Source of the DNA: Mycobacterium ostraviense
Lineage (GTDB): Bacteria > Actinomycetota > Actinomycetes > Mycobacteriales > Mycobacteriaceae
Direction: 5' to 3'
Assembly (NCBI RefSeq): GCF_002705925.1
Contig: NZ_NKRE01000001.1
Location: 1,639,072 to 1,679,077, forward strand
Length of the DNA stretch: 40,006 nucleotides
The position numbers and the translations under genes are program-made. Below the pieces are notes generated by a model, which was not told the origin of the DNA, did not search any database, and saw nothing but the letters and a program-made list of their open reading frames with translations. This document shows positions 1-10,275 of this stretch, one piece after another. Position 1 is the stretch's first letter; each line of letters starts with the position of its first letter.

Positions 1-76
1 GCCCTGGAAAACCTCAGTCGCACAACACTATTGGCCGCCTAGACGCCAAATCGAGCCCAAGTACGTCAAACTTGAC

Positions 77-627
77 TCAAAATTCCGGCTGTGCCGGATC
101 TAGCGAAGCTAGCGAAGCTAGGCCATTCCGCAGCGCGTACATGCTGGCGCCGATGCGGTTGGTCACCGCGATCTTGGCGTAGGTCCGCTCCACGTGGTTG
201 CGGGCGGTTTTTTCGCTGATCACCAGGGCCGCGGCGATCTCCTTGTTGGAAGCACCTCGGGCGACCAGGCAGAGCACTTCGACCTCCCGGGCCGTGAGCC
301 CGTGCGGGCGTGCGGGCGCAGACTCGACCGGTCGGCACGGTGTCCCGCGGCGTGCAGCACTGCCTCGGCGGCGACGTCGAGCTCACCGGCTTGCACCTGT
401 CGCCGCAGCCGCCGGGTTGCCGACTCCGGCGTCAGCTGCTCCCGATATGGCCTTGGCCCAGTGCGACGAGCAGCGTCCAGCGAGTGGTCGTCCAGCGGCT
501 GCTGGTGATCTGGCGAGGCCCGCAGGGCCGCCGTCCACGCATCACCGGTGGACGGGCCGGGTGAAAACGACGTCGCCGGAAAGTGCCGCAAGGCAAGGTA
601 GTGCCCGCTGCTGAACGGCAGGCCCAT
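77..627 (-). pseudogene. Mosaic LuxR/HD-domain regulator pseudogene
   Basis: The C-terminal part (77 to about 320) is a clear LuxR-type helix-turn-helix: [10 protein letters not shown], then [20 protein letters not shown] and YAKIAVTNR. It sits in a different frame from the upstream coding stretch (about 310-627), so there is a frameshift near 310-330. The upstream stretch contains RPYREQLTPESATRRLRRQV and [15 protein letters not shown], which resembles the segment just before the HTH in actinobacterial HD-domain/LuxR proteins. The HD domain itself is missing. The first 25 residues, from ATG 627 (MGLPFSSGHYLALRHFPATS), look like the N-terminus of an unrelated conserved mycobacterial protein. 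I read this as two genes fused by deletion and then frameshifted. Domain assignments outside the HTH are from memory. An active product is unlikely. Confidence 0.6.
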
Positions 628-755
628 CACACCGAAACCGATTCGTCGTCGCCGGCAGGCAGGGCGGGGTCGTGCAGGACGGCCGCGGCGGCGTCCAAGG
701 GGGTGATCGATGTGTTCCTACCTGGATAGTCGGCACCTCGGCGGCACCCGCGCAT
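627..755 (-). pseudogene. C-terminal stub of an unidentified gene
   Basis: An open stretch of 42 codons from ATG 755 ends in a TGA that overlaps the ATG of the next fragment (TGATG at 629-625). Such overlaps are typical of translationally coupled operon genes. The tail (SITPLDAAAAVLHDPALPAG and DDESVSV) looks like a genuine protein C-terminus, but an in-frame stop near 768-770 cuts it from any upstream part. I interpret it as the surviving end of the gene that once preceded the MGLPFSSGHY protein. The family is not recognised. The remaining sequence up to 865 shows no convincing gene. Confidence 0.35.
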
Positions 756-865
756 GAGGCGGGTGCCTCAATCCGGCCAGCGCGGCCTGGAACCGCGACC
801 TTGCCGGTGCAACCGATCCGCACAATGGCCGCGAGCACGTTTCCGTCGACAGCTCTGACGACGGA

Positions 866-2113
866 TCAGGGCCTGGCCAGTACCCGCAGTCCGATGTGGT
901 GGGCAAGTTCGAGAGCGAGTTCGACGGCGAGCCGGCGCTCGCCGGGATGGTGGCCGAGCAGTTCGGTCGCGCGCGCCACCCGCTGCAGGACCGTATTGCG
1001 GTGAGTATGCAGACGAATGCCGGCGCGCGGCGCGTTCTCGGCTTCGTCGAGGAACACCCGCAAGGTCTCACGCAGCCGAGCCGCACCGGGGGTGTCCGCC
1101 GCGAGCGGGCCCAGTGTGGTGACGACGAATTCGGCTGCCTGGTCCTGGTTTTGGGCAGCCAACGCGGTGACTTCGAGGTCACGGTGAAACGCGATGCGCT
1201 CGCCTCCGGGGTGGCCGCTGAGCAGCCGCTGGACGACCAGCGCGGCGGCGTGTGAGCGGCGAAAGCCGGTGATTCCGGGTTGCGTGGGGCCGACCGCGAC
1301 GCGGACGGTGGGATCCGCCAAGCGAACCGCGTGGCGTAACGCGTCCGGGGCAGGGGTTGCGGTGGTGCCCAGCCACGCCCACAAGGTCGCGGTTCCCGAC
1401 GGCAGCGTCAGCGGCGGCCGCGCCCGGGCGGCTCGTGCCAGCAGGGTTGCGGCGGACTCCAATACGCCCTGGATTTCGCCGCGGGGTTCGGCCCACAGCA
1501 CCAGCGCCGTGTGACGACGGTCGAGTTCGTACCCCAGGCGCTCACTGGCTCGGCGGCGATCGATCGGCGCACCGTCGAGGATCAAGCGGACCGTCTCGGT
1601 ACGCCGTGCCATCGCGCCGCCCAGAAGTTCCTCGCGCTCGTGTTGCGCGTCGGCGATGACGCGGCCTATCACCTGGTCGACGTAGGAGAACATCAGCTGT
1701 GAGGTCACCTCCAGCAGCTCCACGAGTTCCGGGCCGGGCGCGACGACTTGAGCGGCGTAGGCCATGAAGCGTTGCCAAGCGACGTTCTGTCCGCGCCGAT
1801 ACGCCTGGAAGATGACATCCAGGTCGATGCCGCGACGAACGACGGTGCGCACCACGTCCAGCGCCTCGGGTGGCACGTCGGCCGGTGCGCCGCGCCCGTC
1901 GCGTCGGGCAAGTGCGGTGAGCAGGCGCACGGCGTTGGCGCGGTTGCTTGCCGACATCTCCGCGGCAATCGCGGCATCCGCGCCCATCACGGGGGCGATC
2001 TCCACCACGGCGGCATCCATCCCGGCGACGAGCCGATCGATGTCGTTGAGCATCAGATCGGCAACGTCACCAACCAGCTCGACCACCGCCGGGGGCACCG
2101 TAATCCCAGCCAT
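866..2113 (-). CDS. PucR/CdaR-type transcriptional regulator
   Basis: A 415-residue protein. The N-terminal two thirds resembles the RsbRD/GGDEF-like sensory region of actinobacterial PucR regulators. The C-terminus has the PucR helix-turn-helix signature: LRVFLDEAENAPRAGIRLHT, then HRNTVLQRVARATELLG and a final ALELAHHIGLRVL. ATG 2113 is preferred over the GTG 21 bases upstream because family members usually start close to the conserved ITVPPAVVELV segment. It is divergent from the flavin monooxygenase, with 118 bp between their starts, so it is a natural candidate to control the monooxygenase-hydrolase pair. That target is inferred from position only; no operator was identified. The family usually acts as a ligand-responsive DNA-binding activator or repressor. 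Confidence 0.85.
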   Translation of the reverse strand: MAGITVPPAVVELVGDVADLMLNDIDRLVAGMDAAVVEIAPVMGADAAIAAEMSASNRANAVRLLTALARRDGRGAPADVPPEALDVVRTVVRRGIDLDVIFQAYRRGQNVAWQRFMAYAAQVVAPGPELVELLEVTSQLMFSYVDQVIGRVIADAQHEREELLGGAMARRTETVRLILDGAPIDRRRASERLGYELDRRHTALVLWAEPRGEIQGVLESAATLLARAARARPPLTLPSGTATLWAWLGTTATPAPDALRHAVRLADPTVRVAVGPTQPGITGFRRSHAAALVVQRLLSGHPGGERIAFHRDLEVTALAAQNQDQAAEFVVTTLGPLAADTPGAARLRETLRVFLDEAENAPRAGIRLHTHRNTVLQRVARATELLGHHPGERRLAVELALELAHHIGLRVLARP

Positions 2114-2231
2114 TTCACAAGTGTGCCACCGCACATATATCTACCGAAAGTAGCGACGAGCACACATGGTGTCCGACGGGTCCCGGCCCTAGCGTCAATC
2201 GCATCGTCCAACCGCGATAGGAGCCCTCCCG

Positions 2232-3713
2232 ATGACCACCAACACACACTTCGACGTGCTGATCGTGGGTGCCGGCATTTCCGGTATCGGCGCCGCGTAC
2301 CACCTCAAGACCTACCGGCCCGGCACCACGTTCGCGGTCCTGGAAGGTCGTGAGTCGATCGGCGGCACCTGGAGTCTGTTCCAGTACCCCGGCATCCGGT
2401 CGGATTCCGACATGCCCAGCTTCGGCTACGGGTTCAAGCCGTGGACACACCGCAAGGCGATCGCCGACGGGCACATCATCATGGACTATCTGCGCCAGAC
2501 CGTCACCGAGAACCGGCTCGAGGAGCACATCCGTTTCGGCTACCGGGTGCTCGGCGCGCAGTTCTCCTCGGCGGAGGGGCTGTGGACGGTCACCGCCCGC
2601 CACCCGGGCAGTGACGAGACGGTGCAGTTCAGCGCGCGATTCCTGTTTCTGGGCACCGGTTACTACGACTACGAGGCCGGCTTCACTCCCGAATTCCAGG
2701 GCGTCGAGGATTTCGCCGGTCAGGTCGTCCACCCTCAGCACTGGCCGCAAGATCTCGACTACACCGGCACGCGCGTCGTCGTCATCGGCAGCGGCGCCAC
2801 CGCCGTCACGCTGATCCCCTCGATGGCCGGCAGGGCCGCGCACGTCACCATGCTGCAGCGCTCGCCCAGCTACGTGTTCTCGATACCCGCCGAGGACGCG
2901 ATCGCCAACGTGCTGAACAAGGTGGTCGGCTCCCGGCGCGCCCACCGGATCACCCGGCGCAAGAACGTCATGCTCAACCGCGGGATCTACCAGGCCTGCC
3001 AGCGAGCCCCCAAGTTGATGCGCAAGCTGCTGATCGCCAACGTGCGCCGGCAACTGCCCAAGAACTTCGACGTCGACACCCACTTCACGCCGCGCTACAA
3101 CCCATGGGATCAGCGGCTGTGCATGGTGCCCGACGGCGACCTGTTCAAGGCGATCTCGGCCGGGCAGGCTTCGGTGGTGACCGAGCGGATCGAGCGGTTC
3201 ACCAAGACCGGCATCCTGCTGGAATCGGGTCAGGAGTTGGCCGCCGACATCATCGTCACCGCGACCGGGCTCAACATGCTGCCGTTCGGAAAAATCCAGC
3301 TCGACGTCGACGGTCAACCGGTGAACCTGCCCGACACCACGGTCTACAAGTCGATGATGCTCAGCGGGGTGCCCAACCTGGTGTTCGCCGTCGGCTACAC
3401 CAACATCTCGTGGACGCTGAAGGTGGACCTGGTGTGCGAGCACTTCTGCCGACTGCTCGACCACATGGACGCACACGGTTACCACACCGTCGAACCGGTG
3501 CTGCGCGATCCGCACATGCGGCGGGTGCCGCTGCTGGACATGAGTTCGGGTTACGTCCAGCGTGCGATCGCGCAGTTCCCGCGCGGCGGCACCAGCGGCC
3601 CGTGGACGGTCCAGATGGCCTACGAGAAGGACGTCGAGCGGCTGCGCCGGGGCCCGGTGGCGGATCCGGCCCTCGAGTTCTCCGTCCACCAGGCCGCCCG
3701 GCTGGCTTCGTGA
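2232..3713 (+). CDS. Flavin-containing (Baeyer-Villiger-type) monooxygenase
   Basis: A 493-residue FAD/NADPH enzyme expected to insert one oxygen atom into ketones or oxidise heteroatoms. The FAD Rossmann motif GAGISG lies at residues 13-18. The Baeyer-Villiger fingerprint FxGxxxHxxxWP is complete at 161-172 (FAGQVVHPQHWP), and the NADPH motif GSGATA is at 186-191. A GGTW segment after the first beta-alpha-beta fold is typical. The start ATG is preceded by AGGAG about 10 bases upstream. It resembles the EthA/MymA group of M. tuberculosis by motif, but I cannot assign an ortholog. Its stop overlaps the start of the alpha/beta hydrolase (TGATG), so the two are probably co-translated. Pairing with an esterase-like enzyme suggests ketone to ester to alcohol plus acid. 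The substrate is unknown. Confidence 0.9.
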   Translation: MTTNTHFDVLIVGAGISGIGAAYHLKTYRPGTTFAVLEGRESIGGTWSLFQYPGIRSDSDMPSFGYGFKPWTHRKAIADGHIIMDYLRQTVTENRLEEHIRFGYRVLGAQFSSAEGLWTVTARHPGSDETVQFSARFLFLGTGYYDYEAGFTPEFQGVEDFAGQVVHPQHWPQDLDYTGTRVVVIGSGATAVTLIPSMAGRAAHVTMLQRSPSYVFSIPAEDAIANVLNKVVGSRRAHRITRRKNVMLNRGIYQACQRAPKLMRKLLIANVRRQLPKNFDVDTHFTPRYNPWDQRLCMVPDGDLFKAISAGQASVVTERIERFTKTGILLESGQELAADIIVTATGLNMLPFGKIQLDVDGQPVNLPDTTVYKSMMLSGVPNLVFAVGYTNISWTLKVDLVCEHFCRLLDHMDAHGYHTVEPVLRDPHMRRVPLLDMSSGYVQRAIAQFPRGGTSGPWTVQMAYEKDVERLRRGPVADPALEFSVHQAARLAS

Positions 3714-4630
3714 TGGGGCTCGCCGACATGAAGAACCTCACCTTTCCCAGCCACGGCGTCCGCTGCGCCGCCTGGCATATTCCGGCCCGCTCGCAGGCCA
3801 TGACGGGCCCGTCCGGTCGGCCCGGCATCGTCATGGCGCACGGTTTCGCCGGCACCCGCGACACCGGCCTGCTCGGCTACGCCGAGGCATTCGCCGACGC
3901 CGGCATCGACGCGCTGGTGTTCGACTATCGCGGCTTCGGCGACTCGAAAGGCAGTCCCCGCCAACATGTTTCGTTCCGACGGCAACGCCAGGACTACCAC
4001 GCGGCGATCGCGGCCGCCCGGCAGCTGCCCGGCGTGGACCCGGCCAGGATCGCGGTATGGGGCACGTCGTACTCCGGGGGCCACGTCGTGGCGGTCGCCG
4101 CGCAGGACCCCCGCATCGCCGCAGCGGTGTCGATGACCCCGGCCACCGACGGACTGGCCGCCCTGGTGCAGCTGGTCCGTTACGCCGGCCCGGGTCAACT
4201 GGCGCGCACCGCCGCGCACGGCTTGCGTGACGGCACCCGCGCCCTCACCAACCGTGCGCCGCACCGGATTCCGGTGGTGGCCCGACCCGGATCGGTCGCG
4301 ATCATCAGCACCCCCGGCGCCGCGGAGGCATACACCTCGATGGCCGGACCGACCTGGCGAAACGAGGTGTGCGCCCGCACGGCGCTGCAGATCGGATTCA
4401 ACCGGGCCACCGGTTTCGCGCGGCGGCTGCGGTCACCGATCCTGGTGCAGCTGGGCACCGACGACCGGGTCGCACCCGCCGCCGCGGCCCGGCGGACCGC
4501 CAGGAAAGCGGGACCGCTGGGGCAACTGCGCGAGTACCCGGTTGATCACTTCGACGTCTATGAAGGTCGTTGGCAGCGGCAGGCGCTGGCCGACCAGCTC
4601 GACTTCCTGAGGAGCGCGCTGGCCCGCTGA
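3713..4630 (+). CDS. Alpha/beta hydrolase coupled to the monooxygenase
   Basis: A 305-residue cytosolic alpha/beta hydrolase without a signal peptide. HGFAG at 43-47 fits the oxyanion-hole turn, and the nucleophile elbow is GTSYSG with Ser119. An Asp in GTDDRVAP and a His in DHFDVYEG complete a plausible triad. The elbow reads G-x-S-x-S-G rather than a strict G-x-S-x-G, as in some dienelactone-hydrolase-like or X-Pro-peptidase-like members. ATG 3713 shares its A with the monooxygenase TGA, which decides the start; the reading frame is open much further upstream, but that part is shadow of the monooxygenase. It is probably the esterase or lactonase that cleaves the monooxygenase product, by analogy with the mymA-lipR arrangement. 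Substrate not determined. Confidence 0.85.
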   Translation: MGLADMKNLTFPSHGVRCAAWHIPARSQAMTGPSGRPGIVMAHGFAGTRDTGLLGYAEAFADAGIDALVFDYRGFGDSKGSPRQHVSFRRQRQDYHAAIAAARQLPGVDPARIAVWGTSYSGGHVVAVAAQDPRIAAAVSMTPATDGLAALVQLVRYAGPGQLARTAAHGLRDGTRALTNRAPHRIPVVARPGSVAIISTPGAAEAYTSMAGPTWRNEVCARTALQIGFNRATGFARRLRSPILVQLGTDDRVAPAAAARRTARKAGPLGQLREYPVDHFDVYEGRWQRQALADQLDFLRSALAR

Positions 4631-4723
4631 CACGAAAATAGAGGTGACCACAAGCCGGTAAGCGTAGGTTGGGGTGACCCGCCGGCGGTGGGCGGTGGGG
4701 TTCGTGAGCCGGTGCGTGTGGTT

Positions 4724-4792
4724 ATCACGATCGGGATGGTCAGCCCCATCAACTACGAGAACGCTGCGGCCACCAACCGGGAAGCCGCATAG
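4724..4792 (+). pseudogene. C-terminal stub of an IS3-family transposase
   Basis: This frame ends IGMVSPINYENAAATNREAA followed by TAG. The G-M-x-S-P-x-x-Y-E pattern is the usual tail of IS3-family OrfB integrase-core transposases. The downstream bases (CCTCCACGATTTGGGGG, 4799-4815) resemble the area just inside the right end of such elements. Everything upstream of about 4724, including the catalytic DDE residues, is missing, so this is inactive. The family call rests on the tail only. Confidence 0.6.
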
Positions 4793-5804
4793 AGGAAACC
4801 TCCACGATTTGGGGGGAACCACAGTCGAGTTTCTTGGTGCGGGCGGTAGCGGCGGCGCCGGCGCGGGCCGAGGAGTAGACGAACACCCGGCGCATGGTGA
4901 ACGATGGGTCCTTCTTGCGGGGCCCGGTGATGGTCATGGTGTCCTCGACGACGCGATAGTGGCCGCGCTGTTGGGCCGGGCGGGTGGTGTCGCGTTCGGC
5001 GATGTAGGGCACCGGGGTGGCTGCGGCGTAGTCGCAGCCGGCCAGCACCGCCGCGGGCACGAACGGCTTCGACGCCGGGGCGAGAAAGTCGACCCGCGCG
5101 CCGATCATCGCGGCGATATTGGTGTAGGACAACAACTTCGAGTCACCGACGAGCAGGAACCGGCGCGGCCCGGCCAGGCGGCGCAGCGCCTCCATCGCAC
5201 CAACCACCTGTGAGACCTCACCGGCGCCGCCGCTGTAGGGCGCCCAGAACACGGGCACCGCACCGTCGGCGGCGGTGGCGACGCCGGCCTGGATCTGCTT
5301 CAGATCGGGCCGGCGGTCCTTCGGATGACCGAACTTCGGCTGCGGGAAGTTCTCGTCGCAGGTCGCGGCTGGGTAGTCGCCGTAGAGGCTGATCGAGGTC
5401 ATGTCCCAGTGCAGTTGCGACACGTCGATGCCGTACGCCCCGATCGCGGCCGCCCCGACCGAGCCGGTCACCTGCTCCAGCACCGGCGCCAGCGCGTCCA
5501 ACGCCCGCGCGATGCGGTCGTCGTTGAGCACGCCCGGATCCAGGCCCAACGCGTGCTCGACGGCGAACTGGCGCGCCCACGCTCCCACGTGGATCATCGG
5601 CGACGGTGAGGTCAGCCGGTTGGCGATCAGCGTCTCGATGACCTGCCCGTGTGTGGCGTAGGCGATCTCGCGCACCGGAACCGCCCGGTCGATGATGCCC
5701 GCGATGTCCAGCCGTCGGCAGAACCCGGCCACCACCGGCAACGCCCCCAGCACCTGCTCCGTGCTGGCCGGACCGTATCGAGCCTCCCGCACGTCGCCCT
5801 CCAT
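4749..5804 (-). pseudogene. Truncated IS1634-type transposase
   Basis: The protein starts at ATG 5804 and is recognisable as an IS1634/IS4-superfamily DDE transposase: an N-terminal DUF4277-like part with DRAVPVREIAYATHGQVIETL, then LHWDMTSISLYGDY carrying the first catalytic Asp, and FLLVGDSKLLSYTNIAAM. Family members are roughly 500-560 residues. Here the homology stops near ARTKKLD at about 4826, and the last 25 or so codons are read from unrelated IS3-type DNA. The distal catalytic Glu and C-terminal third are gone, so it should be inactive. It is divergent from the DUF6788 gene, with which such transposases are often associated. Confidence 0.75.
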
Positions 5805-5822
5805 CCCGCGTGTCCGTCATCG

Positions 5823-5859
5823 TCCGCTGTCCTACAGTATTAAGCTGTAGGACAGCGGA
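5823..5859. repeat. Perfect 15-bp inverted repeat between the IS genes
   Basis: TCCGCTGTCCTACAG (5823-5837) is repeated as its exact reverse complement at 5845-5859, with a 7-base AT-rich spacer. It lies 18 bp upstream of the transposase ATG and 65 bp upstream of the DUF6788 ATG. TANNNT-like boxes lie inside the arms, so it could be an operator over divergent promoters, a transposase binding site or a strong hairpin. Function inferred from position. Confidence 0.75.
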
Positions 5860-5924
5860 GTCACGACGCCACGCCGGGAACGTCCCGGCCAGCGCCGCGA
5901 CCATCACCCTGGAAGGGTGTTGCC

Positions 5925-6260
5925 ATGGCCCAGCCCAATCCGGCGCAGCGACGCCGCCTCACCGAACTCGCGCGCGCCCTGGCCGAGACCGGCCCGGCGC
6001 TACCGGGCACCCTGCTGGAACGGCACAACCGCTGCGGTAAGCCGAACTGCCGGTGCAAGCACGACCCGCCGACGCTGCACGGCCCCTATTACCAGTGGAC
6101 CCGCAAGATCGACGGCAAGACCGTCACCCGCTGGCTCAGCCCGCAACAGCACGAGCGCTACCGAGACTGGTTCGCCGCCGCCCAGCGTGCTCGCGCACTA
6201 TTCAACGAGATCGAACAGCTCAGCTTGACCATCGCCGAGACCACCGAAGGATGGGCCTGA
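5925..6260 (+). CDS. DUF6788-family IS accessory protein
   Basis: A 111-residue protein with the compact Cys signature RCGKPNCRC (about 33-41), followed by GPYYQWTRKIDGKTVTRWLS and a charged helical tail. This pattern matches the small DUF6788 proteins found beside IS1634-type transposases; their function is unknown, and the Cys cluster suggests metal or nucleic-acid binding. The start ATG is preceded by GGAAGGGTG. The gene looks intact although its presumed partner transposase is broken, so it is an orphan. It ends 64 bp from the secA1 stop, in convergent orientation. Confidence 0.75.
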   Translation: MAQPNPAQRRRLTELARALAETGPALPGTLLERHNRCGKPNCRCKHDPPTLHGPYYQWTRKIDGKTVTRWLSPQQHERYRDWFAAAQRARALFNEIEQLSLTIAETTEGWA

Positions 6261-6314
6261 GCACCACATGCGCACGCGCGCAGCACCCACCGCACCCCAT
6301 GTGCGAATTACGGG

Positions 6315-6324
6315 GCTAGCTTCG

Positions 6325-6329
<5 letters not shown>
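6315..6329. repeat. GCTAGC-TTC-GCTAGC hairpin at secA1 3' end
   Basis: A 6-bp palindromic stem with a 3-base loop covers the secA1 stop codon region. It has no T-tract, so it is not a classical intrinsic terminator, though mycobacterial terminators often lack one. The same motif occurs in tandem form at 100-121 (CTAGCGAAGCTAGC and overlap), at the end of the LuxR pseudogene, also near a stop codon. Confidence 0.5.
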
Positions 6330-9168
<2,839 letters not shown>

Positions 9169-9286
9169 AGTGTTGTCCCCTTTTGGGATGTTCCCTTGTG
9201 GGTAGGAGTCTTCTTCGATAAGGCGACTCCCATCGTAGGTGACGCCGTGGTATTGGCCGCCGATCCTCAAGCCCACCGATCCTCGA

Positions 9287-9314
9287 GCCAGCCGGATCAG
9301 GCCAGCCGGATCAG
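9287..9314. repeat. 14-bp tandem duplication at the hpf stop codon
   Basis: GCCAGCCGGATCAG occurs twice back to back (9287-9300 and 9301-9314). The hpf TGA lies at the junction of the two copies, and one copy shifts the frame by two bases relative to the other. In the secA1 frame, this region is open upstream into hpf. Confidence 0.85.
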
Positions 9315-9986
9315 TCCATAGTCGTAGGCGTGCCGGCGGTAGACGACGGTGGGCTGCTCGGTCTCCTTGTCGAAGAACAAGAAGAAGTCGTGTCCGACAA
9401 GCTCCATCTCGTAGAGCGCGTCGTCCACCGACATCGGCTTGGCCGGGTGTTCCTTGACGCGGACGATGCGTCCCGGCTCGTGGTCCAGTTCGGCGCCGTC
9501 GTGCTCGTGTGGCTCGGCCGGCTCCGCGTCGAAGGCCCTTTCCGGTGGCGGGGCCGCCGCAGTGGCTTCGGCCAGTGACACGGGGGTCTTGTCGCCGTAG
9601 TGAACTTTGCGGCGGTCTTTGCTGCGGCGCAACCGGTTCTCCAGTTTGCCGACGGCGGACTCGAGGGCGGCGTAGAAGCTGTCGGCGCAGGCCTCGCCGC
9701 GGACAACGGGTCCCCGGCCGCGAGCGGTGACCTCTACTCGCTGACAAGATTTGCGTTGGCGACGGTTGCGTTCATGGTCGAGTTCGACGTCGAACAGGTA
9801 GATCGTCCGGTCGAAACGTTCCAAGCGAGCGAGCTTCTGCGAAACGTAGATGCGGAAGTGGTCGGGAATCTCGACATTGCGGCCTTTGAACACAATCTCG
9901 GCGGTCGCTTGCGGTTCCGCCTGTACATCGGTTTCGGCCGGCGCCTGATCCACAACCTGGTCGGAATCCACGGTAAACCTTGACAT
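9297..9986 (-). CDS. hpf: Long-form ribosome hibernation promoting factor
   Basis: A 229-residue protein orthologous in position to Rv3241c. The N-terminal domain (about 25-125) has the HPF/RaiA fold pattern: [20 protein letters not shown], then KLARLERFD and a basic [10 protein letters not shown] strand. An acidic, Pro/Ala-rich linker is followed by a C-terminal dimerisation domain ending [34 protein letters not shown] and YGLIRLA. Such factors bind the 30S decoding region and promote 100S or hibernating 70S ribosomes in stationary phase or hypoxia. ATG 9986 gives MSRFTVDS, matching family starts; an upstream GTG adds 11 residues with no support. It is followed by secA1 and preceded by a leader with a large stem-loop (10151-10219). 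Confidence 0.92.
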   Translation of the reverse strand: MSRFTVDSDQVVDQAPAETDVQAEPQATAEIVFKGRNVEIPDHFRIYVSQKLARLERFDRTIYLFDVELDHERNRRQRKSCQRVEVTARGRGPVVRGEACADSFYAALESAVGKLENRLRRSKDRRKVHYGDKTPVSLAEATAAAPPPERAFDAEPAEPHEHDGAELDHEPGRIVRVKEHPAKPMSVDDALYEMELVGHDFFLFFDKETEQPTVVYRRHAYDYGLIRLA

Positions 9987-10150
9987 TCGTGACAACTCGT
10001 TTCTCTTTTCACGTCGCACGCACCCTGCGTGCCGGGCATTGAGATACGCCCCGACGAGGTTAGAGCGGTGTCAACGAGGGTCACCGCCGCAGGCTGCCCG
10101 CCGGAGCAAGATGTCGAATACTCACCTCCTACCGCGGGTGCTGCTCAACC

Positions 10151-10219
10151 TGGCAAGTTCGGCGACCGTAAGCTGGGGGTCTGGTGTCGACGTTAGACCT
10201 TGTTCGCCTCAACTTGCCA
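10151..10219 (-). other. Long stem-loop in the comF-hpf gap
   Basis: Arms TGGCAAGTT (10151-10159) and AACTTGCCA (10211-10219) are perfect complements. A second 5-bp stem, GGCGA/TCGCC, continues inside after a small bulge, and an inner GGTCT/AGACC hairpin sits in the loop. In transcript orientation the element lies 57 nt after the comF stop and about 165 nt before the hpf ATG. A perfect AGGAGG (minus strand, near 10124-10129) follows it but precedes no long frame. It could be a comF terminator or attenuator, an hpf leader structure or a small RNA. No known RNA family is recognised. Confidence 0.5.
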
Positions 10220-10275
10220 CCCAATTCGCAGACCTGTTGCGAGTTCTTCACGTGGTCTCACCGAGTTCATTTCTG

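Larger units (their letters stand above)
4631..6314. mobile_element. Composite insertion-sequence scar next to secA1
   Basis: This stretch lies between the hydrolase stop and the secA1 3' end. It contains, in order, an IS3-type transposase C-terminal stub, a truncated IS1634-type transposase on the minus strand, a 15-bp inverted repeat and an intact DUF6788 gene on the plus strand. The transposase reading is lost around 4826, where it meets the IS3-type end, so one element appears to have inserted into or recombined with another. I could not define terminal inverted repeats or target-site duplications at either border. The first 90 bases (4631-4723) hold no gene I recognise. Confidence 0.7.

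Noticed and set aside
3104..3712. Long open frame running into the hydrolase from upstream
   Set aside because: It is the shifted shadow of the monooxygenase; hydrolase homology begins after ATG 3713.
9169..9747. N-terminal extension of SecA1 of about 190 residues
   Set aside because: It overlaps hpf out of frame, and SecA1 conservation begins at GTG 9168.
10115..10132. Short leader peptide after AGGAGG in the hpf leader
   Set aside because: The only spaced start is a rare ATT giving 12 residues; the GTG abuts the ribosome-binding site. Too weak to call a gene.
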